A DNA stretch of 64,000 bases. Source: Rhodanobacter sp. B04 (GTDB taxonomy: Bacteria; Pseudomonadota; Gammaproteobacteria; Xanthomonadales; Rhodanobacteraceae). Positions within the stretch are counted from its first letter, which is position 1; each line of letters begins with the position of its first letter. The position numbers and the translations under genes are program-made. Below are positions 53,747 to 62,586 of this stretch, piece by piece. The notes under the pieces were generated by a model. It was not told the DNA's origin. It did no database searches and saw only the letters and a list, made by a program, of their open reading frames with translations. Where the stretch lies: the NCBI RefSeq assembly GCF_002001125.1, contig NZ_MUNV01000006.1, positions 186,001 to 250,000 on the forward strand, given 5' to 3'.

Positions 53747-54499
53747 TCAGAGCTTGTAGGCGCGGTGGATCGCCACCACGCCATTGGTCAGGTTGCGCAC
53801 TTCCACGCGCCCGAAGCCGGCGCGTTCCATCATGCCTTTGAGGGTTTGCTGGTCTGGATGCTTGCGGATCGATTCGGCCAGGTACTGGTAGCTGTCGGCG
53901 TCGCCGGCGAACAGCTGGCCGAGCTTGGGCAGGATCTTGAACGAGTGGAAATCGTAGAGCTTGCTGAAAACGTCGCTCTGCACTTTCGAGAACTCCAGCA
54001 CCAGCAGGCGGCCACCGGGCTTGAGCACGCGGCAGATGTCGGCCAGCGCCTGGTCCTTGTCGGTGACGTTGCGCAGGCCGAACGCCATGGTCACCGCATC
54101 GAACGAGTTGCCCGGGAACGGCAGCGCTTCGGCGTTGAGCTGAGCCCAGCGCAGGCCGCCGACCAGGCCGCGATCGGTCATGCGGTCGCGGCCGACACCG
54201 AGCATCGCGGCGTTGATGTCGCCGACGATCACTTCGCCCGCGTCGCCGACGACGGGCTTGAGCAGCGCGGCGATGTCGCCGGTGCCGCCGGCCAGGTCTA
54301 GCACGCGATCGCCGCGGCGCACGCCGCTGACCGCCACGAAGTGGCGCTTCCACAGCCGGTGCACGCCGAACGACATCAGGTCGTTCATCAGGTCGTAGCT
54401 GCGCGCGACCGAGGTGAATACCTGGCCGACCAGCTTCTGCTTGTCGCCGACCGGCACGTCGCGGAAGCCGAAATGGGTGGTTTTGGGCTGCTCGTTCAT
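53747..54499 (-). CDS. ubiE: Demethylmenaquinone/ubiquinone C-methyltransferase
   Basis: 250 residues, class I SAM methyltransferase. [15 protein letters not shown] binds SAM; the N-terminal [20 protein letters not shown] and [20 protein letters not shown] match UbiE. It methylates the quinone ring in ubiquinone synthesis. Overlaps nothing; 57 bases upstream of TMEM175 start. Confidence 0.95.
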   Translation of the reverse strand: MNEQPKTTHFGFRDVPVGDKQKLVGQVFTSVARSYDLMNDLMSFGVHRLWKRHFVAVSGVRRGDRVLDLAGGTGDIAALLKPVVGDAGEVIVGDINAAMLGVGRDRMTDRGLVGGLRWAQLNAEALPFPGNSFDAVTMAFGLRNVTDKDQALADICRVLKPGGRLLVLEFSKVQSDVFSKLYDFHSFKILPKLGQLFAGDADSYQYLAESIRKHPDQQTLKGMMERAGFGRVEVRNLTNGVVAIHRAYKL

Positions 54500-54554
54500 G
54501 GGTGCAATGCTACAGGATCGGGCCGGTTTGCTTGGAAATCCGGCATCCGGTGGG

Positions 54555-54585
54555 CTCGTCGCCCCGCCTGTGTCGGGGCGACGAG
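54555..54585 (-). terminator. Strong hairpin downstream of the amidohydrolase gene
   Basis: CTCGTCGCCCCG (54555-54566) pairs perfectly with CGGGGCGACGAG (54574-54585) over a 7-base loop, 12 bases after the amidohydrolase stop and upstream of ubiE. No T-run. Confidence 0.65.
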
Positions 54586-54597
54586 GGGCGCCATGGC

Positions 54598-55971
54598 TTA
54601 CTCGGCGATCGGCTTGCCGGCTTCCTTGTAGATCACGCCGTCCTTCATCACGAAACTGACGTGCTGCATCGTGGTGATGTCGTCCAGCGGGTTGCCGGGT
54701 ACCGCAATCACATCGGCCTGGCGACCGACCGCGATCTGCCCCAGCTGGTCCTGCTTGTGCAGCAGTTCGGCGGCATGGGTGGTGGCGGCCTGCAGGGCCG
54801 CCATCGGCGGGATGCCGGCCTGCACCATGTAGGCGAACTCCTTGGCGTTGTCGCCGTGCGGATAGACGCCGGCATCGGTACCGAAGGCGATCTTCACCCC
54901 GGCCCGATAGGCCTTGCCGGCGGTGGCCATGATGATCGGGCCGACCTGCTCCGCCTTGCGTGCGACCTGCGGCGGATACCAGCCTTCCTTTGCCTTCTCC
55001 ATCACGAACTGGCCGGCGATGATGGTGGGCACATACCAGGTGCCGTGTTCCTTCATCAACTTCATGTCTTCGTCATTCATGAAGGTGCCGTGCTCGATCG
55101 AGTCGACGCCGCCGAGCACCGCGCGACGGATCGCCTCGGCCCCGTGCGCGTGCGCGGCCACGGTGAAGCCATAGTCGTGCGCGGCGGCGACGACGGCCCT
55201 GATCTCGTCCAATGTCATCTGCGCGTTGTCGACGCTGTTGCTTTCGTCGAGCACGCCGCCGGACGGCATGATCTTGATCAGGTCGGCGCCGTCCTTGTAG
55301 TGCTGGCGCACGGCCTTCCAGGCGTCTTCGGGCGAGTTGATGATGCCGTCCTTCGGATCCGGGTCGCCCTGCAGGTCCCAGCGGTAACCGTCGGTCGGGT
55401 CGGCATGGCCTCCGGTGGTGCCGACGAACTGGCCGGCACTGAAGATGCGCGGCCCGGGGATCAGGCCTGCATTGATCGCGTTGCGCAGCGCGATGGATTC
55501 GTTGTGCTCGTCGCCGACGTTGCGCACCGTGGTGAAGCCGGCCAGCAGGGTGCGCTTGGCGTAGACGGTGCCCTCGATCGCGTAGTCGGCGGGATTGAGG
55601 CGGAACTGGTCGCTGTAGGTGCTCTTGCTGAACTGCATGGTGAGATGGGTATGCGAATCGATCAGGCCGGGCATGCAGGTGGCGTCGGCGAGTTCGACCT
55701 GCTGGAAGCCGGCGCCGGCCTGACGCGCGGCATCCTCGTAGGGCTTGCCGTCCGCGTTGCCGCTGCGCAGCTCCTTGATGTGCCCGTCTTCCACGATCAC
55801 GGTCGTGGCGCCCAGCAGCTTGCCGGCCACCGGATCGATCAGGCGGGCGCAATGCAGCACGCTGATGTCGTGATGGGCCGGCGCATCGGCAGCCATGGCG
55901 GCAACGGGTAGCGACAGCAGGATGGCCGTGCAGATCAATGCACGGCGTGCAGTCATGGGACGGGCAGTCAT
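54598..55971 (-). CDS. Secreted amidohydrolase family protein
   Basis: 457 residues with signal peptide ([20 protein letters not shown]). Metal ligands: HTH in DSHTHLTM, a Lys in the [10 protein letters not shown] segment, then [20 protein letters not shown] and FGTDAGVYP. It matches periplasmic imidazolonepropionase-like or Xaa-Pro dipeptidase amidohydrolases. ATG 55971 has GGAG eight bases upstream; 55956 is a second choice. Confidence 0.9.
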   Translation of the reverse strand: MTARPMTARRALICTAILLSLPVAAMAADAPAHHDISVLHCARLIDPVAGKLLGATTVIVEDGHIKELRSGNADGKPYEDAARQAGAGFQQVELADATCMPGLIDSHTHLTMQFSKSTYSDQFRLNPADYAIEGTVYAKRTLLAGFTTVRNVGDEHNESIALRNAINAGLIPGPRIFSAGQFVGTTGGHADPTDGYRWDLQGDPDPKDGIINSPEDAWKAVRQHYKDGADLIKIMPSGGVLDESNSVDNAQMTLDEIRAVVAAAHDYGFTVAAHAHGAEAIRRAVLGGVDSIEHGTFMNDEDMKLMKEHGTWYVPTIIAGQFVMEKAKEGWYPPQVARKAEQVGPIIMATAGKAYRAGVKIAFGTDAGVYPHGDNAKEFAYMVQAGIPPMAALQAATTHAAELLHKQDQLGQIAVGRQADVIAVPGNPLDDITTMQHVSFVMKDGVIYKEAGKPIAE

Positions 55972-56071
55972 GGGCGTGGCTCCGGCGGGGTGAGCCGCCA
56001 TCTTAGGCGCGCACCCCGACCAGCGTCATGTGACGTTTGGTACGGCGATACGCAAGCATCGCCGTGCCTGG

Positions 56072-58741
56072 TTACTCGCGAGGAGGTGTGATGGAGCCAT
56101 CGTCTGCTGTCGCCGCATCGGCATGCGCATGCCGGTGGTGCTCGGCGTCGACATGTCGTTGATGCAGTTCCGCAGCGGAGGCGTCTTCGGCCGGCTGGAC
56201 GATATCGTGCGAACCGGTGCCAGTGACGCCAGCCTCGTTCGCCGCCGCCTCCTTTTCGCCGCCGGGAGTGATCTTGAGGATCGAATGACGCACTTCGCGC
56301 GACAGGATCACCCTGGCGTCGCGCACCATGACTTCCAGTGCGCCGTCGTAGTCGAGCTTGCCGCCCTCGTCGGTCCACACCACGCGGCGTTCGCGCAACT
56401 TCTGGATGAAGCCGCGGAACAGCGCCTTGTCGAAGAACTCCGGCGCCGACAGTTCGTTGAGCAGGCTCAGTCGCTGCGCCGTCAGCGTGCAGGCGTTTTC
56501 CAGCTCGGCGCCGGTCATCGTGTGCGGGCCGTTCTTGGCCAACGCGGCGATGGTGATGTAATAGCGCTCGAACGCCTGGATCAGGCTGCGTGCGATCACC
56601 TTGAGCTGGAACGCGCTGTCGTCCTGGCCCGGTGCACGTTCCAGCACACGGCCGTCGCCGGTGGATTCGAGCAGGCCACGGCGCACGAAGAGGTCGATCG
56701 TCGCCTGCAGCTGCACGCCGAAGCCATCCTCGTCCCAGGGCAGGAACAGCTCGCCCTGGATGAACGGGTAGATGATCCGGCCCAGCCGCAGCACCGAGGC
56801 ACGCGACATGCGCCGGTTGTTGAGGAAACAGCAGGCCACCCATGCGGCGGTCGCGGTGAGGTGCAGCACGTTGTTGCGGAAGTAGCTGAGCAGCACCGCC
56901 TGTTCGTCGTCGGTGACCAGCACGTCGCCGAGCGGATGCTGCACGCGGCGGATCCAGCCCATCTGTTCGCCGTAGGCGATGATCCCGGACGGGTTCATCG
57001 GGGTCAGCGTGACGCGATCGGAATACGGCAGTTCTTCCAGCAGGGTCTTGCTCAGTTCGAGCTGGGCGAGCAGGTCGCTTTCGGCCATCGCGTGCTTGGG
57101 CGTGGCGAGCAGGGCGAGCGCCAGCAGGTTGATCGGATTGACGTCGGCGGCGCGGTTGATGTTGACCTGGATCCGCTCGGCGAGCTGATCGACCACACCG
57201 TTGAGCCACTCCGGCTTCGCATCCGGGTCGGCACTGGTCGCGCGCCAGTCGGCGCTGGCGGCTTCCAGCAGCGGGGTCAGCTCGATCGGCTCGCCGAAGT
57301 TCAGTGCCACATGGCCATAACGCTGGCGCAGCACCTTCAACCCGCGCAGCAGGCCGAGCAGGGATTCCTTTTCCTTCGGCTTGCCGCTGAGTTCGCCGAT
57401 GTAGCTCTTGCCCTCCATCAGCTTCTCGTAGCCGATGTATACCGGCTGGAACAGCACCGGCCGGCGCGGCGCGCGCAGGAAGGCGCGCACGGTCATCGAC
57501 AGCAGGCCGCCGCGCGGCGCCAGCAGGCGACCGGTGCGCGAGCGGGTGCCCTCGGTGAAGTATTCGATCGGCACGCCGCGGTCGATCAGCTGCGCCATGT
57601 ATTCCTTGAACACCACCGAGTACAGCGGATTGCCGGTGAAGCTGCGGCGCATGAAGAACGCGCCGCCGCGGCGCAGGATCGGCCCGATTCCCGGCAGGTT
57701 GAGGTTCACCCCGGCGGCGATATGCGGCACCACCACGCCGGAGACGTGCAGCTGGTAGCTCATCAGCAGGTAGTCGGCGTGGCTGCGATGGCTGGGCACG
57801 TAGACCACCTCGTAGCCGGGCGCCGCGGCGCGGGCCTTGTCGAAGTGGTGCATGGCGATGCCGTCGTACAGCTTGTTCCAGAAATTCGACAGCAGGAACG
57901 ACACCGAACGCACCACCGGATGCGAGTAGTCGGCGGCGATTTCCATCATCAATTTGTGCGCCTTGCGCCAGGCCTTGGCGTGGCTGATCTTTTCCTTGGC
58001 GGCGCTGGCGGCGATCGCGGCGCGCACCGGTTCGGCATTCAGCACGGCATCGACCACGGTGCGCCGGTGCGACAGGTCCGGACCGATCACCGCGGCGCGG
58101 ATGCGGTGGAAGTGGGTGCGCAGCACCCGTGCGAGCTTGCGCGTGAAGCGTTCCGGCGCGAGCTCGCCGGATTCGGCCAGCACGCTGCGCAGGGATACCG
58201 GTGCGGAGAAGTGCACCACGGTGTCGCGACCGTTCAGCAGCAAGGCCAGCAGCCGGCGGAAGCGGCCGACCATGACCCAGTTTTCCGAGAACAGCACGCG
58301 GAACCAGCCGCTGTCACGGCTGGGCGCACGGCCGACGTAGATCGATACCGGCACGATCTGGATGTCGCGATCCGGCATCCCTTCCAGCGAGCGCACCAGC
58401 TGGCGCAGCGGCTCGTTCGGCGCGCGCTTGCGGTTGCGGCCGAAGATCCAGCCATCGCGCCGGGCCAGCGCAAACACCGAGCGCCGGCGGCGGGTGCCGG
58501 CCAGCGCCTGCATCGGGCTGGGCAGGCCGGCTTCGCGGCAGGCGCGCTGCAGGATCAGCGCGTCGGAGAACCCGTCGCGCTCGATCACATAGCAGACCGG
58601 CACCCCGGCTTGCAGCAAGGCGGCCGGCTCGGCGGGGTCGCGGCGGATGCGCACCCACGGCTGCAACAGCTGCCCGGCCAGGTTGAACCACCAGGGCGCG
58701 CGCTGGCGGGGAGTGGAATCGGCGGTGTGGATATTCTGCAT
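56072..58741 (-). CDS. plsB: Glycerol-3-phosphate 1-O-acyltransferase
   Basis: 889 residues, longer than the 807 of E. coli. The acyltransferase block is complete: VPSHRSHADYLLMSY (HX4D), GAFFMRRSFTGNPLYS, EYFTEGTRSRTGRLL and VLFQPVYIGYEKLMEG. It makes lysophosphatidate from acyl-ACP/CoA at the inner membrane. The extra length is mostly a C-terminal tail of about 60 residues, including the His-rich LHQRHVDAEHHRHAHADA, not seen in the standard enzyme. Confidence 0.95.
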   Translation of the reverse strand: MQNIHTADSTPRQRAPWWFNLAGQLLQPWVRIRRDPAEPAALLQAGVPVCYVIERDGFSDALILQRACREAGLPSPMQALAGTRRRRSVFALARRDGWIFGRNRKRAPNEPLRQLVRSLEGMPDRDIQIVPVSIYVGRAPSRDSGWFRVLFSENWVMVGRFRRLLALLLNGRDTVVHFSAPVSLRSVLAESGELAPERFTRKLARVLRTHFHRIRAAVIGPDLSHRRTVVDAVLNAEPVRAAIAASAAKEKISHAKAWRKAHKLMMEIAADYSHPVVRSVSFLLSNFWNKLYDGIAMHHFDKARAAAPGYEVVYVPSHRSHADYLLMSYQLHVSGVVVPHIAAGVNLNLPGIGPILRRGGAFFMRRSFTGNPLYSVVFKEYMAQLIDRGVPIEYFTEGTRSRTGRLLAPRGGLLSMTVRAFLRAPRRPVLFQPVYIGYEKLMEGKSYIGELSGKPKEKESLLGLLRGLKVLRQRYGHVALNFGEPIELTPLLEAASADWRATSADPDAKPEWLNGVVDQLAERIQVNINRAADVNPINLLALALLATPKHAMAESDLLAQLELSKTLLEELPYSDRVTLTPMNPSGIIAYGEQMGWIRRVQHPLGDVLVTDDEQAVLLSYFRNNVLHLTATAAWVACCFLNNRRMSRASVLRLGRIIYPFIQGELFLPWDEDGFGVQLQATIDLFVRRGLLESTGDGRVLERAPGQDDSAFQLKVIARSLIQAFERYYITIAALAKNGPHTMTGAELENACTLTAQRLSLLNELSAPEFFDKALFRGFIQKLRERRVVWTDEGGKLDYDGALEVMVRDARVILSREVRHSILKITPGGEKEAAANEAGVTGTGSHDIVQPAEDASAAELHQRHVDAEHHRHAHADAATADDGSITPPRE

Positions 58742-58766
58742 CCGTCTATTCTAACGGCTGCACTGT

Positions 58767-59705
58767 TTAGTCTTTCGTTGCCACGCTGCCGGCAGCGGCT
58801 GGCACGCCGGTGCTGCGGGCCGACGGTGGCTGCTCGCTCAATTGCTGGTGCGACTTGCGCACATTGTTGAGCATGTCCTCGCTGTACCAGCGGCCATCCT
58901 GCTGCACCAGGGTCGATTCGGTCGACAGCGGCTTGCCGAGCAGGGTGTAATCGATCTTCACCACGGCATGGCCGTTGCTGTTGGAGACCGGGGTGAACTT
59001 GACCGAATTCAGCGTGTCGTCCAGCGACAACCCATAGATCGCCAGCAGCTGCTTGGCGCCGTTGAAACCGGTCGAGTATTTCGCCATGGCGGTATCGAAA
59101 TCCATCGTGCGCAGCTGATCCGGGTTTTTCAGATCCAGCTGGCGTGCCGTGGTCACCGCCACGCCGACCGCCTGCTTTGCCTTGGCCTGGTCGAACCACG
59201 GCGTCTGTTGCGCCCACGGTCCGAGCACGTCGAGCACGCTGGCGGTCTGCGCTTTCTGCGCTTCGGTGAGGCTCTTGTTCTGCGCGATGCCGTTTTTCAC
59301 AAAGGCTTCGCCGACGCTGATCAGTACCGGCAACTGGTCCTTGTACTGCTGTTGCATCATGCTCAGTTTCGGCTGCAATTCGGCATACAGCTTGTTCTCG
59401 GCGTCGGGTCCGGTGAGCTCCTGCATGGTCTCGCTGAACTTGGCACGATCCTCGGCGGTGATCGGCTGCGGATCCTGTTCGTGGCGGCTCCAGTCGGCGC
59501 GCAGGTTGGCGTAGTCGGCCGGCGGCAAGGCGTGTTTCCACAGGCCGTTGAGGTCGCCGGCCTTGAGCAGGTCGATCGAACCTTGCAGGGCCGACTCCGG
59601 CGTGCTGCCACCCGGCTGCGAGGCGTCGTCCTTGCCGTGACAGGCACTCAGCAGCAGTGCGGCGAACAGCGGCAACAGAGCGTAGCGAAGGGTAGGCAGA
59701 CGCAT
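58767..59705 (-). CDS. Unrecognised lipoprotein
   Basis: 312 residues. The signal ends in lipobox LLLSAC (about residue 21), so it is a lipoprotein. The mature part is Ala/Gln/Leu-rich, largely helical, and ends in a DUF-like beta segment (HAVVKIDYTLLGKPLSTEST, VQQDGRWYSEDML) of the kind seen in DUF4878/NTF2-like lipoproteins. No enzyme motif is visible. ATG 59705 is chosen by the signal peptide. It lies 25 bases upstream of plsB and could be cotranscribed with it. Confidence 0.75.
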   Translation of the reverse strand: MRLPTLRYALLPLFAALLLSACHGKDDASQPGGSTPESALQGSIDLLKAGDLNGLWKHALPPADYANLRADWSRHEQDPQPITAEDRAKFSETMQELTGPDAENKLYAELQPKLSMMQQQYKDQLPVLISVGEAFVKNGIAQNKSLTEAQKAQTASVLDVLGPWAQQTPWFDQAKAKQAVGVAVTTARQLDLKNPDQLRTMDFDTAMAKYSTGFNGAKQLLAIYGLSLDDTLNSVKFTPVSNSNGHAVVKIDYTLLGKPLSTESTLVQQDGRWYSEDMLNNVRKSHQQLSEQPPSARSTGVPAAAGSVATKD

Positions 59706-59835
59706 GGAAGATTCTCGCGGAAAGGGCAGGGGGCGGGAGCATGCCTGGGCGGCACGGAGAACGGGCAGGGTAAGTGGCTCGGCAGCATGGAACAAGGGTC
59801 GCGCCGCAGGATTTCACGACGAGCAGCCATGCCGC

Positions 59836-59872
59836 AAAAAAGAAAACCCCGCGGGCGCAGGGCCTCACGGGG
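59836..59872 (-). terminator. Rho-independent terminator (minus strand)
   Basis: On the minus strand CCCCG and CGGGG close a hairpin with an inner GGC/GCC stem, followed by TTTTCTTTTTT (59846-59836). It ends transcripts that come from the right, either the e(P4) gene or a short RNA started at the FNR box. Confidence 0.7.
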
Positions 59873-59962
59873 AAATCCGGCAGAGCCGGAAGGGAAATGG
59901 CCTTGCCCGCAAAATGAGCTGGTCAGCAGGGTCGGCGGGTGAATATTACTTGTCCGTTAAAG
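59836..59962 (-). ncRNA. Candidate small RNA under FNR/Anr control
   Basis: A transcript starting near 59962 (41 bases from the centre of the FNR box) and ending at the terminator would be about 125 bases. It holds the hairpin TCCGGC-TCT-GCCGGA (59877-59891), then the terminator hairpin and U-run, and several unpaired C-rich stretches, as in Hfq-type sRNAs. It has no convincing ORF. The -10 would be around TATTGC (59968-59973), which is a poor match. The rest of 59706-59835 shows nothing clear. Confidence 0.45.
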
Positions 59963-59996
59963 CTAAGGCAATACTTTTGTTAGTTTCTTTAAATTA

Positions 59997-60010
59997 TTGA
60001 TTTATATCAA
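59997..60010. promoter_or_regulatory. Perfect FNR/Anr binding site
   Basis: TTGAT-TTAT-ATCAA matches the FNR/Anr consensus (TTGAT-N4-ATCAA) at all ten defined positions. It sits in an AT-rich patch (about 59940-60018) in otherwise GC-rich DNA, nine bases after the e(P4) stop. Confidence 0.7.
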
Positions 60011-60018
60011 TATTTACT

Positions 60019-60924
60019 TCACTGATAATGCAGCGCATCGATCTTCTGCTGGCGCCGCTGCTGCAGTGGGGCACTCCAGTCGTTGTTGAACAGCGCCGGC
60101 TCCCAGGCGCCATAAGTGGGATTCGGCAACACGAACCAGCGCGTGCCAACCCACGCCAGATAATCGGCGACAGCCTTGCGGCGGCCGGCGTCGTTATTGC
60201 CGAGCACGTCGACAAAGTCGCCAACCTGATCGCCGAACTGCATCAGCACCCGGTAATGCCGGGCGACCAGCTGGCGCCGGCAACCCTTTTCGGTGCCGGC
60301 CTGCTCGCAACCGTCGACCACGGTGCCGAGGCCGAGAAAGGCGTCCGGTCCGTTCACCGGAAACCCTGCTTTGCGCAGGTTGGCCACGGTGGCCTCATCC
60401 AGATCCTTAGCACGGTTGGAGATATAGATCACGGCGACGCCATGCCTGGCGGCGAACTGGGTGAACTCGACCGCACCGGGCAGGGCGCGCGCACGTTCCT
60501 CCTTGCACCAGGCCGCCCAGTCGGCCTCGTTGAACTCGCCGCCGCTTTTCACCAGGCGTGCCTGGTACGGCGAGTTGTCCAGCACGGTTTCGTCGATGTC
60601 GAGAATGACGGCGGGCTTGAGGCCCTTCAGCGGCGTCGTCCGATCCGCCTTGCCCAAGGCATCCCATTGCTTGTCATGCAGGGCGGTGAGCAGGCGCGAC
60701 TGGGCGTCGCGGTAAGTCTGCAGATAGATCAGGTCATGCTCGATGGCCGTCTGGCTCCAGGCCACCGCATTCAGATTGTCGTTGGCAGCGACATGCGTGA
60801 CGACGCTCGACGTGGCTGACGGGGCCGACGGTGCGGATGCCGTGGCGACGGGATGCGATGGCGCCGTGGCGCAACCGGCAAGCAGGCCGAACATGGCCAG
60901 GGTCAGCGGTAAACGAACAGACAT
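60019..60924 (-). CDS. e(P4)-type acid phosphatase / 5'-nucleotidase lipoprotein
   Basis: 301 residues. Lipobox LLAGC with Cys18; HAD motif I DIDETVLDNS (D109, D111), motif II YISNRAKD, and the late acidic GNNDAGRRKA. Enzymes of this class remove phosphate from nucleotides at the outer membrane surface, allowing nucleoside uptake. AGGA before ATG 60924. Divergent from the AI-2E transporter gene. Confidence 0.92.
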   Translation of the reverse strand: MSVRLPLTLAMFGLLAGCATAPSHPVATASAPSAPSATSSVVTHVAANDNLNAVAWSQTAIEHDLIYLQTYRDAQSRLLTALHDKQWDALGKADRTTPLKGLKPAVILDIDETVLDNSPYQARLVKSGGEFNEADWAAWCKEERARALPGAVEFTQFAARHGVAVIYISNRAKDLDEATVANLRKAGFPVNGPDAFLGLGTVVDGCEQAGTEKGCRRQLVARHYRVLMQFGDQVGDFVDVLGNNDAGRRKAVADYLAWVGTRWFVLPNPTYGAWEPALFNNDWSAPLQQRRQQKIDALHYQ

Positions 60925-61063
60925 GGGGAGTCCTTGATGGTGAAGATCTTACGATGGGCGGAGTTTACGACAGGCACATGTCAGGACTGTCCGTGCGGGG
61001 TTGGCAGGCATTGCGGGCTGCTGACAGACTGGCCATCCCGACATCCTCACGGTTGCGACCCGC

Positions 61064-62095
61064 ATGAACTTTCCTTCGCCTGCATCGCGCGAGCCTTCGG
61101 CGGCCATCCGTTACGCCAGCTGCCTGCTGGCGGCCGGGGCGTTGCTGTCGGTGCTCGGGCTGCACCTGCTGTCGGCCCTGCTGGCCGGCCTGCTGGTGTA
61201 CGAACTGGTGCAGGCGGTGACGCCGCTGCTGGGCAAGCGCATCTCCGGCGACCGCGCACGGATGCTCGTGGTGGCGGCGCTGGGCGCGATCGTGGTGGGT
61301 CTGCTGATCCTGTTGATCCTCGGCGCGATCAGCTTCTTCCGCAATGAAATCGGCAACCCCGAGCTGCTCTGGCAGCAGCAATTGATGCCGCTGGTGGAAA
61401 AGGCCCGCCAGCAATTGCCCGCGATGCTGGTCGATAACCTGCCCGATAGTGTCGAAGATCTGCGCGTGGGCGCCGTGGAGCTGGCCCGCAAGCATGCGAC
61501 GACCCTGCAGCTGGCAGGCAAGGGGGCGGTGCGGGTGTTCGCGCATATCCTCATCGGGCTGGTACTGGGCGCGATCATTGCGCTCAGCCGCGCCCGTCCT
61601 GCGCACCAGGTCGGTCCGCTGGCCGCCGCGCTGGGACTGCGCTGCCAGCGCCTGGCCGAGGCGTTCCACAATATCGTGTTCGCGCAGATCAAGATCTCGC
61701 TGATCAACACCCTTTGCACAGCGATCTTCCTGTTGGGCGTGCTGCCGTTGCTGGGCATCCATGTGCCACTCGCCAAGACCCTGGTGGTGTTGACCTTTGT
61801 CGTCGGCCTGCTGCCGGTCGTCGGCAACCTGCTGTCCAACACGGCGATCACGATCGCGGCGCTGTCGGTGTCGCTCGGTGTCGGCGTCGCCGCGCTCGGC
61901 TTCCTGGTGGTGATCCATAAGCTGGAGTATTTCCTGAATGCCCGCATCGTCGGCACCCAGATCCGCGCCCGCGCGTGGGAACTGCTGGTCGCGATGCTGC
62001 TGCTGGAGGCCGCCTTCGGCCTGCCGGGCGTGATCGCCGCGCCGATCTACTACGCCTATCTCAAGAGCGAACTGGAAGCGGAAAAGCTGATCTGA
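61064..62095 (+). CDS. AI-2E family transporter (PerM-like)
   Basis: 343 residues with seven to eight helices. The family traits are the LLSALLAGLLVYELVQAVTP start, a central soluble helical domain and the C-terminal VIHKLEYFLNARIVGTQIRA motif with PGVIAAPIYYAYLK. Substrates in this family vary (autoinducer-2, Na+/H+, others); nothing here decides it. Confidence 0.88.
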   Translation: MNFPSPASREPSAAIRYASCLLAAGALLSVLGLHLLSALLAGLLVYELVQAVTPLLGKRISGDRARMLVVAALGAIVVGLLILLILGAISFFRNEIGNPELLWQQQLMPLVEKARQQLPAMLVDNLPDSVEDLRVGAVELARKHATTLQLAGKGAVRVFAHILIGLVLGAIIALSRARPAHQVGPLAAALGLRCQRLAEAFHNIVFAQIKISLINTLCTAIFLLGVLPLLGIHVPLAKTLVVLTFVVGLLPVVGNLLSNTAITIAALSVSLGVGVAALGFLVVIHKLEYFLNARIVGTQIRARAWELLVAMLLLEAAFGLPGVIAAPIYYAYLKSELEAEKLI

Positions 62096-62586
62096 GCGCC
62101 GCTTGACCTGGGAATTTCCTCACGTCGCGCGGGGCAGCGCGTGGCGATATCTTGCGCATGTGTGAAGAAATTGTTGCAAGTTCTTTCGCGTACATGTTAG
62201 AAATTGGCTGGTCATGAGTCGACCAAGCCGGCACGGAGTTGCTGGTTTTCGCATCCCGGATGCCGACTTGTGCCACTGTAGGTTCGCTAATTGGCGGGCA
62301 TTGCCCTGCTTTTGAAGATTTTGCAGGAAGTTCGAGAAAAGCGGCCGGCACGAAAGATCGCAAAGGACGTTGAGGCTTCCCCGGGTTCATCAGGGGTTTG
62401 CTGCCAGGCAAGTTGAAGTTACTAACTTTTTGCGTCGCAAAAAAACGAGGCGCATGGCTGGCTGAAATCATAATTCGCAATATCTTGCGCATCATGCGAG
62501 TTGGTCTCACTAAAAGTTCTCCGTTCGTCACGCCCTGCGGGGAAGGGTTCGGGGGTTGTTGTTAAACACAGTTTGGGGAGTTTTTG
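62096..62586 (+). other. Intergenic region before the TonB receptor gene
   Basis: 491 bases without a gene, AT-richer than its surroundings. A weak hairpin (CGCGC/GCGCG, 62126-62141) follows the AI-2E gene, and TTTTTGC-GTC-GCAAAAA forms an inverted repeat at 62427-62443. GGGGAG six bases before ATG 62587 is the ribosome site. No promoter stands out; the long leader suggests regulation. Confidence 0.5.

Noticed and set aside
56030-58870. Open frame of about 946 codons opposite plsB
   Set aside because: Antisense of plsB with no ribosome site or domain.
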